From NCBI GenBank assembly GCA_963281255.1, contig OY725494.1, positions 4,229,934-4,293,933 of the forward strand: DNA of 64,000 nt, read 5' to 3'. The notes beneath the pieces were generated by a model. It searched no databases and was not told where the DNA came from. It saw nothing but the letters and a program-made list of their open reading frames with translations. Source of the DNA: Aphrocallistes beatrix (Eukaryota > Porifera > Hexactinellida > Sceptrulophora > Aphrocallistidae). Within the stretch, counting starts at the first letter, position 1; each line of letters begins with the position of its first letter. The position numbers and the translations under genes are program-made. Of the stretch, positions 1 to 10,493 are shown piece after piece.

Positions 1-740
1 TGGCTCCCCCAAATAAAGTTATAAAGTTGCTTTCTACTTTTTGTCTTGATTTTTATGCATCAAAATGAATAGATAATCAGAAAAATCAGATCAAAATTAT
101 TGCTCCTTAGATGCTCAGAATAGCTGTAGATCGATATTTCAGCGTCTACGTTTGAAAATTTTCTGGGAGCAATCCTCCCAGATGTCCTTATTTGCTCGCT
201 TCGCTCGCTCAGGACCCTCCAATCCAAAATCCTTGCTATGCCCCTGCATTAGCGCTGGTCTTACAATTCTAGGACAGTCGAATTTAAGTTGGCCCCTCAA
301 ATTAAAATCTCTGGAGCCACCACTGCTCATCGGTTCCGGCTCTCTCAGCACCACGCATCCCAGGTACCCACACTTAGGGCCTATGCTAATATTCTCGTTT
401 GCAAATTAACTTCATTTCGCTAACACAAGTATAAATTTTGATATATTTTTAAAGTAAATGAGATACCTCCACGTACCACTAGAAGGAATCGCGCGCCACA
501 GTTTGAGGAAGGCTGGTCTAGCACAATGGGACTTATTTGAGCAATACCAGACTACTCACTTGGTATTATTGATGATAAGAAAAATGGAGGCAAACTGGGA
601 ATCCTTTTAATATTTTTTGAGTCATAAACTAGCCGATTTGAAATTTATCAAATGCTATTCACTCAATTACACTCAATTTATAATAAAGTTCTGGAAAGAA
701 ACCTAGTTATAGCTTACTACAAGTTCCCTCTTTCGCATTA
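1..740. other. Gene-free left edge with diffuse old repeat
   Basis: No convincing coding region. Positions about 150-400 are more GC-rich than their surroundings and contain the imperfect inverted motif GCTCGCTTCGCTCGCTC (about 194-210), which looks like part of a dispersed repeat; both strands are open for 70-85 codons there, but neither frame resembles a protein. The stretch at 490-520 (cacagtttgaggaaggctgg) is reminiscent of a decayed hAT terminus but is too short to assign. Confidence 0.4.
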
Positions 741-1258
741 CAGTAGAACCTCGCGCATATACACCTCCGTCGAAAGCGCACGGCGCCCCGATACGAGGGA
801 GTGCTCCGATTAGCGGGATTCTAAGAGAACTCCAATACGCATTGGTGAAAATAATGAAGTTAGAACCTACAAAACACAACATAAGCAAGGTAGTCAAACG
901 CTACTGTTAAGGCTGAAACGCTACTGTTAAGGCTAATATTAACCACAGTACAATACATTACAATGCCACATATACTTCTACATAAGTATACTAGGAGACA
1001 GTCACAACGTTATGGTATTACGGAATATCTTTCTTGATCAACTCGTCCACTGTAGTTTACCTGCCCTCCACCACTTGCTTATACCACACTAGGATTGGCG
1101 ATGCTTAGCGGCCATTACAAAGAACTACTAAGCTACTCAAGCACAAAGGTTGTTACTCAAGAGAAAAAGTCTATGGTAGAGTGCCCCGATACGCGGGGTG
1201 AATTGTTATGGAAAAACAAATTCCAAAACCTTCCGCCCCGATATCCAGGATTAGACTG
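741..1258. mobile_element. Degenerate pogo-type non-autonomous element
   Basis: Starts CAGTAGAACCTCG directly after a TA and ends ACTG directly before a TA, the arrangement expected for TA-targeting Tc1/mariner/pogo elements. The motif CCCCGATAC(G)A/CGGGG recurs at about 785-800 and 1184-1198, and CCCCGATATCC at about 1236-1247, like the subterminal repeats of pogo MITEs. The two termini match only partly, so this is an old copy. No transposase frame is present. Confidence 0.5.
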
Positions 1259-1613
1259 TACCTGAAAAGTTGGTAATAGAGAATTAAATAAAGTTTAGTG
1301 TTTTAAGACATTTACAATTTCTAGATATATATAATGGTCGTAATTTTTAATTATTCAATGAAAAAATGTGGAAAATATATTTCGATCATTTTTAAGAAAA
1401 TTTTCTCCTCTCATCCTTATATATTAATTTTAAAATACGTCAAATTGGAGAGAGGAGAAGATATATAGGAAGGGTGATCATGGGAGGCACAAAGTGTTCG
1501 CTATTCGAGCATCGCTGTTCCGTTATATTTTTAGGCAATTTCAAGCATACAAGCGCGCTTCGCTTGCTTGCGCTGTGCGGCTGTCAATACATGACTCAAC
1601 ACGTTACCAGTGG

Positions 1614-1621
1614 TATATATA
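1614..1621 (+). promoter_or_regulatory. TATA box of A1
   Basis: TATATATA lies 58 bases before the ATG at 1672 that is homologous to the A3 start, and about 139 before the downstream ATG of the long frame. The same spacing is seen in A2 and A3. A transcript starting about 30 bases downstream would include the 1672 ATG. Confidence 0.55.
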
Positions 1622-1752
1622 CAAGTCATTTGTAATTTGATTTCAAATTTTTCTCATTAACAGCAAAAATCATGAATTCCCAACCCGCTGATTCGTACCT
1701 TTTCCATAATTAAATAAATAACTTTACGGAATATTCATCGGGAGAAATAAAT

Positions 1753-2697
1753 ATGTATGAATACATTCACAAATTCGAGGGCTGGGAAAATATTGGAGAT
1801 GCATTGATGAATGCAAAATCTAGCAAAAAAGATTTTCTCAAGGAAATTCTCAAATCAATATGGTTTTTAAAAAATTCTGACTATGAAAGTTACAAGTATG
1901 ATGAAGAATTTAACCTACGCAATAAAACTGCCTTAAAAAACAATTTGGAAAATATTGTTGTCAATGAAAGTGAAAGGCAAGTTTATCAATACTGTCCACA
2001 GAAAGGAAAATTGACTTTCAACCTAGCTAAACTTCATTCTGCCTCCACAAATTATAAAAAGAAGTTTAGAAAGATGTTGAAAGATGAAATTCCTATCTCT
2101 GATAGATACTCAAAGTGTCTTACAAAGAGGAAGAATGATTTTGTAGAGAAACTAGTAAAAACTATTCAGGAAATAATAAACAAAAATTCAATATACCCAA
2201 ACGATTTTAACCACCGACATTCAGTCATTCACCCGAATGCCACTCCAAGGATTCAAGTAGATCCAAGTAATAGAATGACAAAGAAGAGAAAGCTTTGTAT
2301 AAGAGATTTTGTACACGCAGAGATGCTTAGTCAACAAAACTACATTAACTATTTACAAGGTCCCCGCGAAATACCAACAAACAACAATTACAGGTTTGAC
2401 AATTCACTGCAAAATGTTGAGATGAATGCAACCAAGAGATTCAAAATGTCTCCTATAAACGATTCAAACTCGCTGATGCATTCTCCACCCAATTATTTCA
2501 GTCAAACAAACAGCGGAATAATGCCAGTTGCTTTCCCTAACAAGCCAATCTATGTTCCACCCCTGGCACATTTCAATCAAGATCATTTTATCTCCCAAAT
2601 GGAGTATCCCTATTACACAGGCACAGGACAGTTTCACAGCACTCAAGAATATGAGCACGAAAGGGAAGAAGAGCTATTCCAAACTCCATTCTGGTAA
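1753..2697 (+). CDS. A1: family A SKRK-domain protein, with in-frame stop in the upstream start region
   Basis: Single-exon frame of 314 residues. Role unknown. In order: a W-containing helix (GWENIGDAL, residues 10-18), an LK-IWF motif (residues 37-38), a short strand LTFNLAKL (87-94), then YSKCLTKRKNDF (119-130), followed by a polar tail with basic clusters KKRKL and KRFKM that look like nuclear localisation signals. The tail ends in aromatic residues (TPFW). It is clearly paralogous to A3 and to pseudogene A2. The start homologous to A3 is the ATG at 1672 (MNSQPADSY...), but that frame, which is in phase with this one, meets TAA at 1711-1713. Either translation begins at 1753, losing the A-family N-terminus, or the copy is recently damaged. 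The rest of the frame is undamaged, which favours use of the downstream start. Nuclear location is inferred only from the basic clusters. Confidence 0.7.
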   Translation: MYEYIHKFEGWENIGDALMNAKSSKKDFLKEILKSIWFLKNSDYESYKYDEEFNLRNKTALKNNLENIVVNESERQVYQYCPQKGKLTFNLAKLHSASTNYKKKFRKMLKDEIPISDRYSKCLTKRKNDFVEKLVKTIQEIINKNSIYPNDFNHRHSVIHPNATPRIQVDPSNRMTKKRKLCIRDFVHAEMLSQQNYINYLQGPREIPTNNNYRFDNSLQNVEMNATKRFKMSPINDSNSLMHSPPNYFSQTNSGIMPVAFPNKPIYVPPLAHFNQDHFISQMEYPYYTGTGQFHSTQEYEHEREEELFQTPFW

Positions 2698-4342
2698 TAT
2701 GCTGTTAGATAAATTGAGCTAAAAAAGGCTCTTATTTTTTGATGTTGTACACTCAATGTAATTGTATTATTTTGTTAAAGTCATGGTATTAAATGTACTG
2801 TCCAGTAATTAGTTACCTAATCTATAAGGACATACCTTAAATAGGAGGAGTCGCCACTGAATTATTTCATTTCATCAAGTTTTCAATTTCGAGGCTATTT
2901 ATCAAAAATAATCAGCCTGGAAATTACGAAAATGTCACAACACCAACTCAATAGTGATACTAATCATAATGAGTATAATATTATAAAATATTATCTCAAT
3001 ATTGTTAACTCAGTTTTACGGTAAAAACCCAGAAAATTCTATCAACGAATCAAAATAAATAAGAATCAGAATTAACTCAATATTTTAGACCACTGAAGTG
3101 ATTTGAGCAAAATTTTTGATTACAAATTGCTCCACTCAAAGATAATAATTAATTGGTTCGAATACTAAATTTGTAAGATTACACTTTGAACCATTACATA
3201 CAAATAATTTGTCACTAAATGATATCGCGATTTTGGATTCTTAAATCAGAAATGGAAAGAGAATAAAAAGTATGCTCTCCAGCACAGGCCTAAAGTTTTC
3301 TTATTTTATGTAAAGCGGGAGGTAACTCCAACTTAGGGATTGACTATTTCCAGTTTGAATCGGAGGGTGGGAAACTAGATTGTAAGTACAGTGAATAGTA
3401 TTGTAAGAGCACTCTCAATTTACTATTATTCACATTCCGAAACCTACCTCACCACTTTGCCTACGCCTACGCCGATGTTCTTCAGAAACACGCACCTGGC
3501 TACTATGATTCTGGAGGTATGTCACAGCAACATATATGTTTTTTAAAATTGAGATATTCTAGAATTATTCAAGAGTGAAGTAATATTATATTGGAGTTTA
3601 CTGTGCTGTTGTTCAGTCAGTGTGAGGAGTCGGAGTCAATAGGACATTTAAGATATGCCCGAGAGACTTTTGTGACACATGTAAGGTATATGATCATTAA
3701 GAACTATCTTCAAGTTTACCCGCCATATTATTTCACGAAGCCATAAGTTTTTTTAAACCAAATATTAACTTGAAAAATTACTGAGAGAAAACTCCAATCA
3801 CTCAAGCAGTCTTATTCAGTATTTTAATCAGAATAGTGTAAATATACTTTAATAAGATTGTTGAAGACATATATGTACCAATGAATCAAGAAAAAAGTTT
3901 TCCAAAGATGAACCTGACAAAATGTAAATTTTTGGATCAGTGAAACTATATAGATAGATAATGCTATATAGATAATGCCGGGGACAGGGAACTTTTAATA
4001 AAAGTATCACTATATCCAACAGTATTGTCCAAAGGGCGCAAAATATTCGCTCGCAGTCCCGATTTAGAGCTGCGTTCGCGTGTACTTCAATGAGGCTCGA
4101 ATTCCTATCTATTTCACTAGAGTTTGTATCCAATTATCTGGAAAATCACCTAATTTGCCCATTCTTTAAACTGTTATTAATCATCCTATACGTATATTAT
4201 TAATTTTTAAAGGTGGGATTGAGTCTGGTACTCGAGAAAGGGATCACTATTAACCATAACTAGCAACAGTTCTATATCCCATGTAGTGCGAGCGAGAGTG
4301 CAAGTTCTCGGCTAGATCCAAAAACGGCGTATATAATCTTCA
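2698..4342. other. A1 3' flank and gene-free sequence
   Basis: No gene seen. About 2795-2865 matches the 3' flanks of A2 (about 14650-14710) and A3 (minus strand, about 53180-53250): a block beginning near tactgtcca and including cataccttaaataggagga. The duplicated unit of family A therefore extends past the stop codon. The remainder is AT-rich with nothing recognisable. Confidence 0.5.
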
Positions 4343-4508
4343 TACCCAAATAGAATAGTTATCGATCTATCATTGAAAAGCTGATTACATATATACACGT
4401 AAATCTAGAGCAATTTATTACTCATTTCAACTGAAATTCAATGCATTTTCAGTCATAAAACAGACATCGAAATGTTACAACGACAATTAGCTAGATTTGT
4501 GAGCAGGA
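4343..4508. repeat. Dispersed repeat, copy 1
   Basis: Matches 9208-9373 in the same orientation over about 165 bases (for example accca(a)aatagaatagtta, then ccatttattactcatttca, then gacatcgaaatgt). Nothing coding. The Tigger element is inserted about 45 bases downstream of this copy and is absent after the other copy. Confidence 0.6.
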
Positions 4509-4799
4509 GAATTTGTGTGTGTTTAGAGATAATATTATTAAAATATGTTAGTACAGTGAAACTCGGTTATAACGTACCTGTTCGGGAAAGGGAAAAAAGT
4601 ACGTTATATCCGAAGTACGTTATATCCGAATAATAATATATTGACTGATTTTTTAACAAATTAGGCGTGTTGAGTCGTTTATTAGCTAATTATAATGTAA
4701 TTTTGCAATGTTAATAACATTTTTACTCAGACAGATATAATATGATTGGATATTACAAGACTGGGTTAAACATGTAACTCCTAAAATGATTTAGTAGTC

Positions 4800-6314
4800 C
4801 TAGCAGAAATCAGTAAGAGAGGTTTGCCTATAAATCTTAGTACTAGTCTTGAGCAGAAGTTCTTCCAATTCAGCTATTGAATTGAGATGACTATTAGTAT
4901 CTGTCTTACATGTAACAAAACGTCTCACAATATCTAAAGCATCACGAAATTCTGAAATAGTCGGGCATGCAATAGGTTCATCATCACAAGCGATATAAGG
5001 CTCCTCCGATAATACTGCATCATCCTGAATCATTGATACAATATCACTATCTGTAAAGACCCCATCAATAGCTACATCATCATCAACATGCGTATAATCT
5101 TCAACAGAACCTTCTATGTTGACATTATGAGATTTTAAACCCTCAAAAAGATTCTCAAGTTCACTGCTAGGTTCAGAAACTAGGTCCATACAAACACTAG
5201 AAGTTATGTCTCTGAAATTACAATGCTGAAAACAATTTCGGATAATCTCTGCTGTTACCTTGTCCCATGCAATCTTCAACCATTGCATTGCATCGAGCAT
5301 CGAGATTTTTAGATCTTCTCCACTTTCCATAGATAATAACAATCTTTTCACGAGCTGGTGACGATAATGAACTTTGAGCGATTGTATTATACCTTGATCA
5401 CATGGTTGTAGTTTGGCGGTGGTATTGGGAGGTAAAAACTTTATATTAATGTTAGAGAGCTCGAGATTACGAGGGTGTGCGGTACAGTTATCAATAACTA
5501 GTAATATTGTACGTTTTTGAGAAAGAAGTTTCTGATTCCATTTTTGTAGCCAATCCCTGAAAATATCCCCAGTCATCCATGCTTTGGAGTTAGCCTTGTA
5601 CTCCAAAGGCAATGACTTAATACCAGAGAAACATCGTGGAGACTTTGATTTTCCGATTATAAGGAGTGGGAGTCTTTCACCATTCATACTTGCCCCAACC
5701 AGAACAGTAATGCGATCTTTCGGCTTTTTTCCTCCACTACACTTTTCTCCTTTAAATGTTAATGTCTTATCGGGGCGCAGCTTGTAATATAATCCGGTCT
5801 CATCGACATTGTAGATAGACTCTGGAGCGTACTGCGAAAGCAGTTCAGGCAAAGTCAGGTCTAACCATGGTCGTATAACCTCTTCTGATACTGATTTTTC
5901 TTCGCCTGATACCTGTTTCATCCCAATACCATGTCTCTTTTTCCATCTATCAATAAAACCACTTGTTGCTATAAATGATGCAAGGCCCATTGAAACAGCA
6001 AACGTTTCAGCTCTTTCAACCAGTAATTTTGCACTAATTGGAATGTTGAGGGACCTAGCTTGCTTAAACCACTCAAGGAGAGCAGCATCTACATCTTTCT
6101 GATTAGATGGCCGAAAACGCTTGCAATCGAGACTAAATTCAGAGGACGAAAAGTTACGTTTCAGAATTTCTCTATTCTTCCATATGCTGCTCACTGTAGT
6201 TTTGGCGAGATTACGCCTTTTGCACACAGAAGCTTGTTTTTCTCCATTTTCAATAGAGGATATGATATCTATTTTTTGTCGAGAGGTCAGTTGAAGTCTT
6301 GAATTAGTTGCCAT
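4800..6314 (-). CDS. Tigger-type transposase (DDE_1 superfamily)
   Basis: Cut-and-paste transposase that binds the element ends and moves it to TA targets in the nucleus. Start chosen at the methionine of MATNSRLQL (6314); the frame is open 11 codons further, to an ATG at 6347. With numbering from 6347: an N-terminal helix-turn-helix of the CENP-B/pogo psq type (about residues 18-60, TSRQKIDIIS then LAKTTVSSIW); a CENP-B-like second DNA-binding domain (about 80-145, with LLEWF and SGFIDRWKKRH); and the DDE catalytic core with D182 (YNVDETGL), D286 (VIDNCTAH) and D317 (PCDQGIIQSLK). Thirty residues separate the last two acids, as in pogo. An acidic C-terminal tail follows. Length (505-515 residues) is normal for the family and there is no internal stop, so it may be active. 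Being single-exon is usual for this family. Confidence 0.95.
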   Translation of the reverse strand: MATNSRLQLTSRQKIDIISSIENGEKQASVCKRRNLAKTTVSSIWKNREILKRNFSSSEFSLDCKRFRPSNQKDVDAALLEWFKQARSLNIPISAKLLVERAETFAVSMGLASFIATSGFIDRWKKRHGIGMKQVSGEEKSVSEEVIRPWLDLTLPELLSQYAPESIYNVDETGLYYKLRPDKTLTFKGEKCSGGKKPKDRITVLVGASMNGERLPLLIIGKSKSPRCFSGIKSLPLEYKANSKAWMTGDIFRDWLQKWNQKLLSQKRTILLVIDNCTAHPRNLELSNINIKFLPPNTTAKLQPCDQGIIQSLKVHYRHQLVKRLLLSMESGEDLKISMLDAMQWLKIAWDKVTAEIIRNCFQHCNFRDITSSVCMDLVSEPSSELENLFEGLKSHNVNIEGSVEDYTHVDDDVAIDGVFTDSDIVSMIQDDAVLSEEPYIACDDEPIACPTISEFRDALDIVRRFVTCKTDTNSHLNSIAELEELLLKTSTKIYRQTSLTDFC

Positions 6315-6360
6315 AATTCTGATTAGTACTAAAATATGAATTATCATTAGGTAATTCTTA

Positions 6361-6500
6361 ACGGATATAGAGTTCGTTCCAACGGAGTATAAAGTACGTT
6401 CTAACCGAGTATAAAGTACGTTCTAACCGAGTATAAAGTACGTTCTAACCGAGTATAAAGTACGTTCTAACCGAATCTAATATACGTTCTAACATAGTAA
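6361..6500. repeat. Subterminal 22-bp repeat array of the Tigger element
   Basis: About five tandem units of GTATAAAGTACGTTCTAACCGA, slightly diverged at both ends, between the transposase start and the right terminus. The core ACGTTCTAACCGA resembles the terminal repeat itself (ACGTT.TAACCGAG), so these are probably additional transposase-binding sites. They also lie immediately upstream of the transposase gene and could allow self-regulation. Confidence 0.8.
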
Positions 6501-6893
6501 TATGTATAATGTACCTTTTAACAAAGCTTATACAGTATTAAGAAATAACATTAGTAAATATTCTTACAAAATAATTTATGGTTCTATAATATGTATCTGT
6601 TTGCATTTATAAGCACTTTGAATAATCAGATTATGTCTAAGTACAGTAATTGGTTTTTGGATTTCCATAGTGAAACAATTTGTAGCAGTCAAGGAGTACG
6701 TTATATCCGAAAATTTCCTCTGTGGGGAACTGATTTTAGTACGTACTATCCGGAAATACGTTATATCCGAGTACGTTATAACCGAAATATCTACTATAAG
6801 CTACATTGGGGGAATAATCCGTCAAATGATTCAGATACGTACTAACCGAGTGTACGTTATAAGCCGAGTACGTTGTAACCGAGTTCCACTGTA

Positions 6894-8740
6894 TTTATGT
6901 TTCAGATGTGCCAGATGTATAAGTTAAGCATCATATGCGCATCTGGGCAACTGAGACATATCACAAACCAAGTCTAGCACGTAGCCTATTCTACTAAATA
7001 ACTTCTACCACGTAAGCATAAACCATCATGCTACATTAATGCATGTGCCACCATGTTAGAATAATTGGTAGAATATGTTTAATTACCCCAATTAAGTTAA
7101 CATCTGCGCATAGTATGTTCTCATTGAGTAGAATAGACATCTGATAAGAGTATTCCCAAATTAGACATATATCTACTTAATTATGAACCAGCAATTATGT
7201 ATGTTGTTTAAGAGGTTTATATTTAGTGTTGATACCAGTTCATGCTGCCATGGCTATTTTTAAACCAAACATATTATTTACTGATACATTTAAAAATCTT
7301 GATCTACGAAATCTTACTAGTACAAGAGGTTTGAAGAACAAATCATAACATTCAATGTTACTCTGCTAAAATAATTTGCTGAGTATAAGACAATCGCATT
7401 AAGTATCCTGTTTATCATTTTAAATATTAATCCTTTCGCTGTAATTTCCAGTCGAGACCAAGAAATTTTGGCTGAAGACTCAATAATTTCGGTTGATAAT
7501 CCAATATTTACCCATAAATTAGTACACCAACAATATCATGCACTTATCCGGTTCAGTATATAGTATGTCTATAACATTATGTTGTCTTGGTCTGAGAAGT
7601 ATAAAATTTCTTAATCATATGCATAGAAAGAAGCGTTGAGCATATATGAAATTACCTCAGAATACAACCGCCATTGGTGCAATTTCATATACCATGTCAA
7701 TGAATAATGATCTAAAAGCCTCAAAATTATCCAAATTTGTTAATTAAAGAGTATTTCTACTTCGCTATCTTTCTGCAGCACTTAACTCTCAAATTTAAAT
7801 CGCAGTTGTAAGGAATTACAAGAACTTTAATCAGGAAGGTATCACAAGAGCAGGCAAATCTGTTGAGTTAATACCAAATTTTAATGGTAAATTGATCGAA
7901 TAATATCGATCTGATAAAGCCAATGCATACATGCCAACCTCTGCAAGGAAAAAAGCAAAAGCTGGACATAAGTAGTATTTTAGCAGGATATAGTAGGATA
8001 TCTGTATTAGTGCTATATACTTAAAAGCAGGACAATTCCACTTTTTGGAACGTTTTCGCGGGACGTTCAATATATGGCCGAAAAAGACATCCCACCCAAA
8101 ACAGTACAGTTGGCAAGTATGCCAATGATTATCTATTTATCTTTAGAAGTCCTACGTTTTTAGAGAAAGGACAAGATGCTATTGTGACAATTTTAATTGT
8201 TTATAGTATTTGACTATATATCACGATATTACTATTCAAAAATTTCTAACCAATTTGATCTTCTATTTCACAAATGGTAATGGGGTTTTCTCTTTATTAA
8301 CTAACATACATTGACACAATCTAGTTTGATAATACGTATTGAAATTCATGTTTACTACATGCCTATTTGACATGCAGTCATCTGAAAGTAGATTCACAGA
8401 ATTATCCCTGACAATTCTACTGATACACCATTAAAATCCATCAAATGCTTTGTTCAGAAATCTATATTTAGTAACAACTTTCTTTATCGTTATAGTTATT
8501 TTGTTTAAATTTATTCCTTGTATCCTTAAAGACAAGCAGGATGTTAATTAACTGATGTACTTAAAATATTAAATGTATCAGTTAAAAGTTCTTAATTATG
8601 GTTAATTGAATGGCATTACGATTGGAGACTTTCAACTTGATCTTATAATTATTTCAATATGAACAACTTTCTGAACATTCGTCTAAGAACGTAGAGAAGG
8701 TTCTAATATGATTGTAACCTAATATCGGAATTGATAGATT
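6894..8740. other. Gene-free AT-rich sequence
   Basis: No coding region, RNA gene or clear repeat recognised. The short frame at 7831-8070 on the minus strand has no family features. Confidence 0.5.
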
Positions 8741-8863
8741 TAACCCTAACTTGACGAGGAATGTTGAATTGAAAGTGAAAGTTAATTGAAAGTGAATTGA
8801 AATTGAAAATGAAAGTGGGGTCATTTCTATTTATACCTTTGACCCCACGTCAAATTAGGGTTA
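8741..8863. repeat. Short foldback element
   Basis: Ends are inverted: TAACCCTAACTTGACG at the left and CGTCAAATTAGGGTTA at the right. The interior is a purine-rich string of GAAAGTGAAAGTTAATTGAAAG type repeats; the same interior motif recurs at about 30395-30435. Probably a small MITE. No target duplication can be defined. Confidence 0.55.
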
Positions 8864-10154
8864 ATTACTATACGTATTATAACCTACTACGTACACAGCT
8901 AGATAATAGCAAAGTCAAATTACATAAAAATTCCCGCATCATCATTTTGATATGTTGTTGATATGCATAAATTATCAGTGAGAGACACCTCACAAATTCT
9001 CACTATATATATATCCAATATATCAACTAGACTGAGCTTGCTGTCCCGTCGACTTCCCCCAGTTTGAGATCATAGTCTGAAAGGGTAGCGATAACATAAC
9101 TGCCTTAACATTCTCGAAGCAGTGAATCCATTCCTTCCGCTCTGTTTTCTTTCCTCCTACATCCACCATCTTATGACATAATACAAATAATCCGTTAGAA
9201 TAATCTCCTTACCCAAAATAGAATAGTTATTGCTCTATCATTGAAACACTGATTATATACGTAGATCTAAGCCATTTATTACTCATTTTAATTTAAAATT
9301 GATGTATTTTAAGATCACAAAAAAGACATCGAAATGTCATAACGACAATCAGTTGGACTTGTGAAGAGTAACCATTAATTAAGACGAAAGTAGTGTTTCC
9401 GCTATGATAGACGAATTAGCTTAGCTGGCAAACCTTAGAACGTGGTCATAAAGTCCAGACTAGCCTGTTCAAAAACTCATTCTAACACAATCAAATACAA
9501 TATTGTTACAAAATCTGGTTAATTAAATCTTGATAGGAAGTCATATCCCCTGCGTCATTATTGGTTATATCTGCCTACAGTCGCCTATGGAGTGACTCAC
9601 AACTACTTTATAATTGCATTATGACCAAACGACCTTAAAAAGGAGTAACAATGTGTATTAAAATTGAATAATTTTGTCATAGATAATGTTTAGTATAGAA
9701 ACAGAAGAATTTGACTATTTTCTCCTAAAGTAAATCGTGAGTTTATGCAATTTTGTCCCATATGTGTGTTTGGTCAATCAGGCTTCGGTCATAGCAACAT
9801 GCATCTGCAACCTACATTCTACTAAAGTTACTTTATATTCATGATATACTAAGTATTATAAAGTTAATTGCTTTTCTTAATGTGTAATATATCTACTTAG
9901 TAATGTGCTTAATAGTCAAACTTACCTTACATGCCTTATTAGGCTAATTAGATCTAAGAAGAGAAAACAATGTTTAATTAACTTCAAGTAGAAGACATGT
10001 GCAGATCCCTTTGATAAATTATTTCTTCGTAGAAATAAATTTGATAGTATGTTAAGTAACCTCAAGACATAACGAGCATCATCATTGTTTCTACCTGGTT
10101 CAACGATGTCTATCCAGATCAGGAAAGCTCTTTTTGTTTTACTTAATAATATAT
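8864..10154. other. Gene-free sequence with repeat copy 2
   Basis: Positions 9208-9373 are the second copy of the repeat at 4343-4508. Nothing else recognisable and no coding signal. Confidence 0.5.
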
Positions 10155-10493
10155 AATATCCGTCAAATCAGAAAGTATCTCTTCACCAAAGCATGCGAAA
10201 ACTCTCGTCATCGCTCTTGTAACATCTCGACCTGAATATTGCAAGAGTCTTTTTTATGGTTCTCCCTCGTTGCTCCTGTCTTGACTCCAGCGTGTTCAAA
10301 ACAGTGAATCTAGGGTTATTCACAACGTCTCTAGATCCATTCCATCGTCTCCTCTTCTTACTACCTCCACTGGCTGCCTGTAAAACATCGCATCACTTTC
10401 AAAATCCTCCTCATCACTAATAAAGCTGTCCATTCTCTTGCTCCTCTAAACATCATCCAGCTTATCAAAGTAAAAAGTCCAGCCGTAATCTAA
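10155..10493 (+). pseudogene. Decayed non-LTR retrotransposon (LINE) fragment, reverse transcriptase C-terminus
   Basis: Conceptual translation in three consecutive frames gives the conserved C-terminal end of a CR1/L2/Rex-like reverse transcriptase: NIRQIRKYLF, then LVTSRPEYCKSLFYG and LQRVQNSESRVI, then HWLPVKHRITFKILL followed by NKAVHSLAPLN. These match the family pattern of a Y-C-N-S-L-x-Y-G block, an L-Q-R-V-Q-N block and an H-W-L-P-V block. At least two frameshifts and one in-frame TGA (between the YG and LQRVQN blocks) separate them. Only about 110 residues remain, with no endonuclease or catalytic YADD region. It is 5'-truncated, as LINE copies usually are. Confidence 0.85.

Larger units (their letters stand above)
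4554..6891 (-). mobile_element. Complete Tigger/pogo DNA transposon
   Basis: Flanked by TA on both sides (4552-4553 and 6892-6893). Terminal inverted repeats of at least 24 bases begin CAGTGAAACTCGGTTA on the left and CAGTGGAACTCGGTTA on the right and differ at two positions. Subterminal arrays of the motif ACGTTATATCCGA / ACGTTCTAACCGA occur inside both ends (about 4600-4635, 6361-6500 and 6695-6880) and are likely transposase-binding sites. It contains one uninterrupted transposase frame. The total of 2.34 kb is normal for an autonomous Tigger. Near-identical ends and an open frame suggest a recent insertion. Confidence 0.93.
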
